Below the pieces are notes generated by a model. It searched no databases. It was not told the origin of the DNA and was given only the letters and a program-made list of their open reading frames with translations. Positions 15,601-21,126 of a stretch of 64,000 nucleotides of DNA are shown here, piece by piece; position 1 is the stretch's first letter, and each line of letters opens with the position of its first letter. This DNA is from DATLLN01 sp963809205 (GTDB lineage: Bacteria > Actinomycetota > Thermoleophilia > Gaiellales > JAICJC01): positions 1-64,000 of the forward strand of contig CAWEIS010000004.1 in the NCBI GenBank assembly GCA_963809205.1, given 5' to 3'. A program made the position numbers and the translations under genes.

Positions 15601-17828
15601 ACGGTGGAAGCGAACTGATCATGCTCGATGCAGGGACGCTGCGGCGCCTTGCCACGCTTCACTCGCCGCCGCTGATCGATGCCCAGTTCAGCCCTGACAG
15701 CCGCAGGCTGATGGTCGCGACCGAGATGGGGACGCTGCTGTTTTGGGATACGCGAACCTGGAAACGGCTGCCCCCGATCAACCTGAACCGACACGTTTCG
15801 CTGGGCGGAGCCGCATGGAGCCCCGACCTCCGAACGGTCGCCCTGGCCGGCGACGATGGAATCGTCTCCCTGGTCGACACGCGCTCCGGTCGTGAAACGC
15901 GGCGGCTCAAGCGTGACGGTGCCGGATACCTCTACGTCGCGTTCAGTCGAGACGGCAAACGAGTCGCCGCAACGATGAACTTCGGAGGATTCACGGTGCC
16001 CATCTGGGACGTGCGCAGCGGTCGCCAGGTCGCCCACCTGGCCGTTGACGGTCCGAGCTTCGGCATCGCATTCAGTCCCGATGGTAGCCGGATCGCCACC
16101 ACCGGCAACAACGGCAGCGCCGATGTCTGGGACGCGAACACCGGGCGCCACATGCTCGCGCTGGTCGGACATACCGGCTTCGTCTGGTATGTGGCCTACG
16201 ACGCCGACGGCCAGCGGATCGCAACCGCCGGAAACGACGGCACGGCGCGGATCTGGGACGCAAACGACGGACAACAGATGATGGTGCTCCACGGCCACGC
16301 AGGCGACGTCTATGGCGTCCACTTCAGCCCAACGGGCAGGTGGCTCCAGACCTACGGCGCAGACCAGACCGGACGCATCTGGGACATCTCGCCGGGCGGC
16401 GGCCACGAACTCCTCACCCTGGATGGGAGCGAGGGGTTCGAGACGGTCCAGTTCAGCCCCGACGGAAGCAGGCTATTGGCCGCGCAGTTCGACGGAGCTG
16501 CACGCCAGTGGGATTCGGCTACCGGCCAGGATCTGTCGGCAGTCTGGACCGGCGGAGGCGGGGCAGCCTTCTCCCCTGACGGCCGTCGCTTCGCGACCGG
16601 GGGTTGGCCGACGGTCTGGGACGCCGGCTCCGGGAGTCCCGTGCGCGACCTGGCGCTTCGGCACAACGACGCGCATTGGACGTCCAATATCGCCTACAGC
16701 AGGGACGGGTCACTGATCGCGGGCGCGCTTGGTAACACCACACCGGGCACGGGCACCGTGGCGGTCTGGGAGGCCGGCTCTGGACGGCGGGTCGCGACGC
16801 TTGGCAAGCCGCAGGGCAAGTACGACGCGGTGAAGCAAGTCGTCTTCAGCCCTGACAGCACCCTGTTGGCGGGTATCACCGAAGCCGGCCGACTGCACGT
16901 CTGGAGGATGGCCGGTGGACGCGAAATCCTCTCACGCATGGTGGTCAATGGCGGCGGGAATGGCGTCTCGTTCAGCCCCGACAGCGCGCTTGTGGCGGCG
17001 TCTGGATCAACGGGTGTCAGTATCTGGAACACCGCCGACGGTGCCCGAGTTGCACGACTCCCAGGGGCGGCCAACGTCCAGGCCGTCCAGTTCAGCCCGG
17101 ATGGAACAGAGCTTGCGACGGGCGGTCAGGACCAGACCATCCGCATCTGGGATGTCAGCACCAACCGTACGATTCTCACGCTCACCGGGCACTCTGCCAC
17201 CATCAACAGCGTCGCGTTCAGCCCCGATGGCACACGGGTGGCAAGCGCGAGCGACGATCGCACCGTACGGGTATACGACCTCGACACGGAACGCCTGATC
17301 AGGATCGCCCAGTCGCGGCTCACCCGCCATCTCACGTTGGCTGAGTGTCGCCAGTACCTGCACACGGACTCCTGCACCAGTTCCGATGGAGGCGCGCATA
17401 CTGCCCAGCGGGGATTGTGGACGACCAGCGCGACCGACGACTCCGCGCCGGTGGGCGCATATCGGCTCACCGTGCTCCCGAGTGACTTCCCCCCGGGCTA
17501 TGAGGCCGCAGAGGACCGGATCGGTGTCTACACCCTGAGCCTCGAGATGGGTCGATGGCGCCTCTTCCAACTGAAGCCATCCGGTGAGACGTGGGAGACG
17601 TCAGGGACGTACCGGGTTGGCCCGGGGCGCCGGCTCTTCCTCACAGACCGCGGCGATCCCGGCTGCTACGGCATGGCGATGTCGGCGAACTGGTCTCGGG
17701 CTGGCACGTTGCTCTCGTTCAGCAACGCCCGCGCGACCATGACGCCGACGTGCGAGCCGGGAGCTTCCAACACCATGCGTGCGCGCGGGCTGTTGGCTTC
17801 GCGCCCGTGGTCGTCAGTGGTTGTGTGA
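12651..17828 (+). CDS. Cyclase-homology / double STAND NTPase / WD40 membrane signalling protein
   Basis: A 1725-aa protein. Order: class III cyclase-homology domain (about 20-180), a first NTPase module (about 215-410), a second nSTAND1-type NTPase (about 465-790), a transmembrane helix (about 872-890), about 14 WD40 repeats (about 955-1550), and a C-terminal beta-rich domain (about 1590-1710). The cyclase has the first metal Asp (LIADVRGYT) and NTASR, but the lysine expected before GD is Gly. The first Walker A is GPSGIGRT, with Arg for Lys; the second is intact, GASGSGKS, with LVLVIDQFEELF as Walker B. Fourteen blades would make two seven-bladed propellers, probably outside the membrane. 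AGGAGG abuts the ATG at 12651; a GTG at 12663 is an alternative start. Confidence 0.85.
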   Translation: MIDDVSNLDTRPTGRNQEVVERAFLIADVRGYTRFTRLRGDAEAARLAGAFADLARDAVTARGGTEVGLWGDEALAVFTSPAQAVRAAIDLVAACAEEVEVDPDLPLLVGVGIDAGAAVPLEDGFRGAAINTASRLCSQAAAGQVLVTADLAGSLGSVHGVDFSPHGTVELKGFEAPVALVRASAAARDPARWSASSDHDRQLDSMPPELDLDIPLAGRERDLSWLRGTWRQARRGDGRLVFVSGPSGIGRTRLAAELASVAGTHGGVVRYVGAGGAAQAIAASELRAAASAEHPTVLILDDMDVLGEGLVSTIESLYTSIETRPVLVACLIGETETIPVVTTLVERADVAGDGHLVLAPLDQEAVRTIAELYAGESTGDVSLESLTRASQGNPGRVHELMSEWAEREAARRLAAAAEWLSAERIDRQTGLEFANNVIGLKLARLYSADRLAGGEAATFCPYMGLASFDQGRSRFFFGREQLVGELAARTVGVGVLAVIGASGSGKSSVIAAGLVPSLQAGLLPGSECWESASIRPGNEPAAELDAALAHASADRRLVLVIDQFEELFAVGIEEAERSAFVEALISAADDPDRFVAVIGLRADFYGHCAAYPELARLMASNQVLVGPMREPELRRVIELPARRMGVRVDSALVDRLVGEVEDEPGGLPLLSTALVELWEGRSGGWLRISQYESGGGVHGAVARLAESSYQQLDERQRVAAHSLFLRLVATGDTGISVRRTVHRSELGMAPDADVTAVVARLTDDRLLTVTDHTIEVAHEALLREWPRLVTWLREDDQGRELREHLTNAAKQWEAAERDPSELYRGARLTTTLDWSATRRHELNDVELAFLAKSRSYAEREADRQRRTNRRLRVLLAGLSLVLVCAVVAGVVAFSQRSRAEERGRLATARELATASQANLEVDPERSLLLALAAARTTQQDGDVIPEATSALHSAVSADRTLLRFNGSISSSPDGRIIINLRRVDGGSELIMLDAGTLRRLATLHSPPLIDAQFSPDSRRLMVATEMGTLLFWDTRTWKRLPPINLNRHVSLGGAAWSPDLRTVALAGDDGIVSLVDTRSGRETRRLKRDGAGYLYVAFSRDGKRVAATMNFGGFTVPIWDVRSGRQVAHLAVDGPSFGIAFSPDGSRIATTGNNGSADVWDANTGRHMLALVGHTGFVWYVAYDADGQRIATAGNDGTARIWDANDGQQMMVLHGHAGDVYGVHFSPTGRWLQTYGADQTGRIWDISPGGGHELLTLDGSEGFETVQFSPDGSRLLAAQFDGAARQWDSATGQDLSAVWTGGGGAAFSPDGRRFATGGWPTVWDAGSGSPVRDLALRHNDAHWTSNIAYSRDGSLIAGALGNTTPGTGTVAVWEAGSGRRVATLGKPQGKYDAVKQVVFSPDSTLLAGITEAGRLHVWRMAGGREILSRMVVNGGGNGVSFSPDSALVAASGSTGVSIWNTADGARVARLPGAANVQAVQFSPDGTELATGGQDQTIRIWDVSTNRTILTLTGHSATINSVAFSPDGTRVASASDDRTVRVYDLDTERLIRIAQSRLTRHLTLAECRQYLHTDSCTSSDGGAHTAQRGLWTTSATDDSAPVGAYRLTVLPSDFPPGYEAAEDRIGVYTLSLEMGRWRLFQLKPSGETWETSGTYRVGPGRRLFLTDRGDPGCYGMAMSANWSRAGTLLSFSNARATMTPTCEPGASNTMRARGLLASRPWSSVVV

Positions 17829-17869
17829 TCCGCGGCGATGCGGCGGGCACGATTCGAGCCGGTTTCGAA

Positions 17870-17942
17870 TGGGCCGTGCAGGTCTCGAACCTGCGACCTT
17901 GGGATTAAAAGTCCCCTGCTCTACCAGCTGAGCTAACGGCCC
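17870..17942 (-). tRNA. tRNA-Lys (anticodon TTT)
   Basis: Minus-strand 73-nt cloverleaf: 7-bp acceptor GGGCCGT/ACGGCCC, D-arm GCTC..GAGC, anticodon loop CTTTTAA, T-arm GCAGG-TTCGAGA-CCTGC, discriminator A. CCA is not encoded. It lies between the WD40 protein's stop and the GDPD locus. Confidence 0.95.
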
Positions 17943-18037
17943 TGCGCGCGATTGTAGGCGGTGGGTGGGGGGCGCCCGCCGCGCGGACCCAACCCTTGAC
18001 GCCGCCGCACGATGGCCGATACCCTCGAGCCGCAATC

Positions 18038-18154
18038 ATGGGGACTGCGAGGGCGATGGCAATGCGGCTACGGATCGGTGCGTGCATGGCAACGGCGATG
18101 GCGCTCGCGCTGGGAGGCGCGGGGGTGGCCCGGGCGGCGACCTGCGATCCGTAG
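18038..18154 (+). other. Signal-peptide-like mini-ORF in the frame before GDPD
   Basis: From ATG 18038 (other starts 18056, 18062) this frame encodes MRLRIGACMATAMALALGGAGVA-type sequence: basic start, hydrophobic core, then ARA-A cleavage and TCDP before a TAG at 18152-18154. A +1 shift at the TAG joins it directly to RSESPVLRVGHRG of the GDPD. It is most likely the export signal of that enzyme, separated by one surplus base; alternatively a tiny exported peptide. Confidence 0.5.
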
Positions 18155-18167
18155 GAGCGAGAGCCCC

Positions 18168-18776
18168 GTGCTGCGCGTCGGCCACCGCGGCGCCGCGGCG
18201 CTCGCCCCGCAGAACACGATCGAGTCCGCGCGGGCCGCGTTGGACGCCGGCGTCGACATGATCGAGTTCGACGTCTCGCCCGGGCTGGTGGTGGCTCATG
18301 ACCCCGGCCACCCCGGCCCTCGGCTGGACGCCTTCCTCGACGACCTGGCACGACTGCTACCGGGCGACGTCGGGCTGATGGTCGACCTGAAAGCGACGGG
18401 CTACGAACTGGCGGCGCTCGAGCAGTGCCGCCAGGCGGGGCTGCTCGACCGCTGCCTGTTTGCGACGCTGGAGCGCCACAGCGTGCGCGTGCTGCGCGGC
18501 AAGGTGCGCACCAGCTTCAGCTTCAGCCGCGGATCGCCCGGCCGCGCGCTGCCGCTGCTGCGGCTGACCGTGGGCGACGTCTGGCGGCGCTCGGGGGCGG
18601 ACGACGCGACCGTCCGCCACACGCTGATCACCCCGCGCCTGATCGACATCGTCCACCGCCAGGACGGCCGCGTGTTCGCGTGGACGGTGAACACCGCGGA
18701 GGGAGTGAGCCGGATGCGCGAGCTGGGCGTGGACGGCATCATCAGCGACGACCCGCGGCTCCTCAACGGGGCGTGA
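18168..18776 (+). CDS. Glycerophosphodiester phosphodiesterase (GDPD)
   Basis: A 202-aa GDPD TIM barrel read from the GTG at 18168 (MLRVGHRG), with AGGAG 10 nt upstream. Catalytic and metal residues: His in GHRGAAALAPQNT, Glu and Asp in MIEFDVS, His in VVAHDP, and Lys in MVDLKATG. The C-terminal FAWTVNT and VDGIISDDP blocks are standard. It hydrolyses glycerophosphodiesters to glycerol-3-phosphate and an alcohol. At 202 aa it is shorter than the usual 230-250, because the start lacks the N-terminal extension. A signal peptide is encoded just upstream in the preceding frame, so the ancestral product was probably exported. Confidence 0.85.
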   Translation: MLRVGHRGAAALAPQNTIESARAALDAGVDMIEFDVSPGLVVAHDPGHPGPRLDAFLDDLARLLPGDVGLMVDLKATGYELAALEQCRQAGLLDRCLFATLERHSVRVLRGKVRTSFSFSRGSPGRALPLLRLTVGDVWRRSGADDATVRHTLITPRLIDIVHRQDGRVFAWTVNTAEGVSRMRELGVDGIISDDPRLLNGA

Positions 18777-18781
18777 GGGAC

Positions 18782-18804
18782 TTCACCCGTCGTGAAACTT
18801 TTTT
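18782..18804 (+). terminator. Weak hairpin plus T6 after GDPD
   Basis: TTCAC-ccgtc-GTGAA stem followed by AC and six T residues, 5 bp after the GDPD stop. The stem is only 5 bp but the T-run is rare in this GC-rich DNA, so a Rho-independent terminator is plausible. Confidence 0.4.
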
Positions 18805-18841
18805 GCGGCCGCCAACGTATAAGCAGTACGAGGCACGTTCG

Positions 18842-19030
18842 ATGAGCGATCCGACAACAACACCGGGCATCCGCTTCCTCCCCCTGACGACTGCCGCGGC
18901 GTGGCGGTCGTATCTCGAAGCCACACAGGATGTCTCAGCGGACCGCTATCTCCAAGTCGAGCAGGCCGCGTGGGAACAGCTTCAGGCGGCCCTCGCCACA
19001 CTCCCCTCCAATCCGGTCGGGGCCGCCTGA
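18842..19030 (+). CDS. Small hypothetical protein (62 aa)
   Basis: ATG at 18842 with GAGG 8 nt upstream and a TATAAG -10-like box at 18818-18823. The 62 residues contain a short Thr/Pro-rich start and then a helical segment, TTAAAWRSYLEATQDVSADRYLQVEQAAWEQLQAAL, with Trp and aromatic residues at regular spacing. This looks like a folded helical hairpin and not noise. It is soluble, with no Cys, signal or DNA-binding motif. No family is recognised. It sits between GDPD and tRNA-Glu and has its own promoter-like box. Confidence 0.6.
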   Translation: MSDPTTTPGIRFLPLTTAAAWRSYLEATQDVSADRYLQVEQAAWEQLQAALATLPSNPVGAA

Positions 19031-19059
19031 CGCCATCCCGGCCGCTCCCGGGCGGCCGG

Positions 19060-19065
19060 TATCCT
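19060..19065 (+). promoter_or_regulatory. -10 element TATCCT for tRNA-Glu
   Basis: TATCCT ends 9 nt upstream of the tRNA-Glu 5' end, the normal distance for a tRNA transcribed with almost no leader. A strong GC hairpin (CCGGCCGC/GCGGCCGG type, around 19038-19058) occupies the -35 region. Confidence 0.4.
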
Positions 19066-19074
19066 GCGTCCCGC

Positions 19075-19147
19075 GCCCCCATCGGCTAGTGGCCTAGGCC
19101 TCCGCCCTTTCAAGGCGGCAACACGGGTTCGAATCCCGTTGGGGGTA
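19075..19147 (+). tRNA. tRNA-Glu (anticodon TTC)
   Basis: 73-nt cloverleaf: acceptor GCCCCCA/TGGGGGT (G1-U72 pair), anticodon stem CCGCC/GGCGG with loop CTTTCAA, T-arm ACGGG-TTCGAAT-CCCGT, discriminator A. CCA is not encoded. Confidence 0.95.
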
Positions 19148-19261
19148 CTGACAACCCGCAGTGTCAGGGCGATTCCGCGGGCTGTGGTGCCAAGCTGGGT
19201 GCCGGCCGCCGCCGCCGTCGGTCACCTGCTTCGTCCTCCGATGGCGTGAGACACTTCGGCG

Positions 19262-20575
19262 GTGGAGCCTGAGACCCGCTACGTCCGCAATGGCGGCACG
19301 GCGATCGCCTATCAGGTACTTGGAAGCGGCGAGACCGACCTCGTGTACGTGCCGGGTTTCATGTCGAACCTGGTCTTTGCGTGGCAGTACCCACGTTGGC
19401 GCGACTTCTACCTGCGCCTGGCGCGGTCGTTTCGGCTAATCCTGTTCGACAAGCGAGGCACCGGGCTGTCCGATCATGGCGGCCAGTTCGCGACACTGGA
19501 GACCCGGATGGAGGACCTGCATGCTGTGCTCGACGCCGCCGCTTCGGAGAAGGCAGTCATTCTCGCGTCGCATGAGGGGTGCGGAATGGCGGCGCTGTTC
19601 GCCGCGACCTACCCGGAGCGCGCTCGCGCACTTGCGTTGTTCCATCCGTCGGTGCGTGGCCTCGTCGACGACGACCCTGACGAAGCCGCATCACAGCTCC
19701 GCGATCTACGCGACCGATGGGGCACTCAGGAGTTCGCGGACGAGATCCTGCGCGACCTCTGCCCGACACTCTATTCCTCTGAGGACGAGCGGCGACTGTT
19801 CGCCAACTACCTGCGAGTGGGCGCCACCCCGGCCGTCGCGTATGCGCTCAACCGAGCGTTCAACGACACTGACCTGAGCGACCTGCTGCCCGCCGTGCGC
19901 GTGCCGGCGCTGATCCTCTACCGTGCTCTCGAGCGGGAGCCCGCCGTCGAGTTTGCGAACCGCATCCCCGGCGCTCAGGCGACGCAGGTCAGCGGCAACG
20001 ACTATCTGGAGATCTTCCTCTCTCCAGAGCTCGTCGACGAGATCGAGCTGTTTGTCGCCGGCGTTGCGCCACCGGCAGTTCCGGAGCGGGTGCTTGCCAC
20101 CGTGATGTTCACCGACGTCGTCGGCTCCACCGAGCACGTGTCGGAGCTCGGTGACGCAGGCTGGCGCGACCTGATCGCGCGTCATAACGCGCTCGTGCGG
20201 CGGGAGTTGAGCAGGTTCCACGGCATCGAGCAAAACACGGCCGGAGACGGCTTCTTCGCCTCGTTCGACGGACCCGCGCGGGCGATCCGGTGTGCCGAGG
20301 CGATCATCGACGGACTCGAACCGCTCGGCCTGCAAACGCGCGTGGGCATTCACGTGGGCGAGTGTGAGCTCCACGACGCCAAGCTTGGCGGGATCGCGGT
20401 GGTCGTCGGCGCGCGCATCGGAGCGCTCGCCGGTCCCTCCGAGCTGCTCGTCTCGCAGACCGTCAAGGATCTCGTAGCCGGGTCCGGCCTGGCCTTCGAC
20501 GACCGGGGAGAGCACGAACTCAAGGGCGTCCGAGACCGGTGGCAACTCTACGCCGTGATCGATCCCCTCTCCTGA
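19262..20575 (+). CDS. Alpha/beta-hydrolase-like plus class III cyclase fusion
   Basis: A 437-aa protein from a GTG at 19262. Residues about 10-265 are an alpha/beta hydrolase fold, with RLILFDKRGTGLSD and FAATYPERARALALF. Residues about 275-437 are a class III cyclase domain (TVMFTDVVGSTEH, NTAGDGFFASF, VGARIGALAG, ELKGVRDRWQLYAV). This fusion is common in Actinobacteria. Two departures stand out. The nucleophile elbow reads ASHEGCG where relatives have GVSEGGP, putting His at the Ser position. The adenine-selecting Lys before T-x-GDG is Asn. The hydrolase part is therefore probably a ligand sensor, and cyclase activity or base specificity is uncertain. Confidence 0.85.
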   Translation: MEPETRYVRNGGTAIAYQVLGSGETDLVYVPGFMSNLVFAWQYPRWRDFYLRLARSFRLILFDKRGTGLSDHGGQFATLETRMEDLHAVLDAAASEKAVILASHEGCGMAALFAATYPERARALALFHPSVRGLVDDDPDEAASQLRDLRDRWGTQEFADEILRDLCPTLYSSEDERRLFANYLRVGATPAVAYALNRAFNDTDLSDLLPAVRVPALILYRALEREPAVEFANRIPGAQATQVSGNDYLEIFLSPELVDEIELFVAGVAPPAVPERVLATVMFTDVVGSTEHVSELGDAGWRDLIARHNALVRRELSRFHGIEQNTAGDGFFASFDGPARAIRCAEAIIDGLEPLGLQTRVGIHVGECELHDAKLGGIAVVVGARIGALAGPSELLVSQTVKDLVAGSGLAFDDRGEHELKGVRDRWQLYAVIDPLS

Positions 20576-20638
20576 GCGTGAGGAACCACGAGCAGCCCGC
20601 GGCTGCGATGCGGGAACTTTCCATGCGGCGTGGCCGTC

Positions 20639-21085
20639 ATGGACAACATGGACGCGACCAAGTCGACCGGTGCGATCTTCGCTGTAATCGCTGCTGTACT
20701 GACGACGATGGGTTGCGGTGGTGCGGGTTCGAACCACTCGGCACCTGCACCGGCCGCCACAGCGCTCGTCATCAACGCCCGCAACACCGTGGCCGGCACC
20801 GCCGTGCTGACGCTCCGCTGCGATCCACCCGGCGGCACGCTCCAGGACCCGGCGGCAGTGTGCGCTCGGTTGTCTCACACTCCGCCACGAGTTCTCCTGC
20901 ACCCTCGAGCATTTCGCTGCCCGGGCGGGCCGCTCGCACCGTGGGATGTGTCTATCAGGGGGCACGCGGGCGACCAGCGCGTCCACGTCGATCTCGCCAC
21001 CTGCGTAACGCCACAGATACGGTTGTTCCGTCTGCTTGGGATCAGCCCGCAGCAGCTCGTTCGCGCTGTCGACGCGGATCGCTGA
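20639..21085 (+). CDS. Exported subtilisin-inhibitor-like (SSI-type) protein
   Basis: A 148-aa protein from the ATG at 20639. The N-terminus has a hydrophobic segment (STGAIFAVIAAVLTTMG) followed by CGGAGSN, an imperfect lipobox. The mature part matches the SSI layout: LTLRCDPPGG with a Cys, a second Cys in AVCARL, a third in FRCPGG and a fourth in DLATC, spaced for two disulfides. SSI proteins inhibit subtilisin-like serine proteases as tight substrate mimics. The usual reactive-loop Pro-Met-Val-Tyr stretch is not obvious here. It stands alone downstream of the cyclase and convergent with the next gene. Function is inferred from the Cys/Gly framework only. Confidence 0.5.
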   Translation: MDNMDATKSTGAIFAVIAAVLTTMGCGGAGSNHSAPAPAATALVINARNTVAGTAVLTLRCDPPGGTLQDPAAVCARLSHTPPRVLLHPRAFRCPGGPLAPWDVSIRGHAGDQRVHVDLATCVTPQIRLFRLLGISPQQLVRAVDADR

Positions 21086-21126
21086 CGCGGGTGTCAGACG
21101 CCCGCGACCGGTGGAAGCCGACGACG

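Noticed and set aside
12651..17828. Defence-island assignment for the STAND/WD40 protein
   Set aside because: The architecture is compatible, but no effector nuclease, protease or known defence gene is adjacent, so I keep it as signalling.
18140..18170. prfB-like programmed +1 frameshift at the GDPD TAG
   Set aside because: There is no upstream Shine-Dalgarno-like stimulator at the right distance and no slippery CUU; the same +1 bias in six other places makes a base error more likely.
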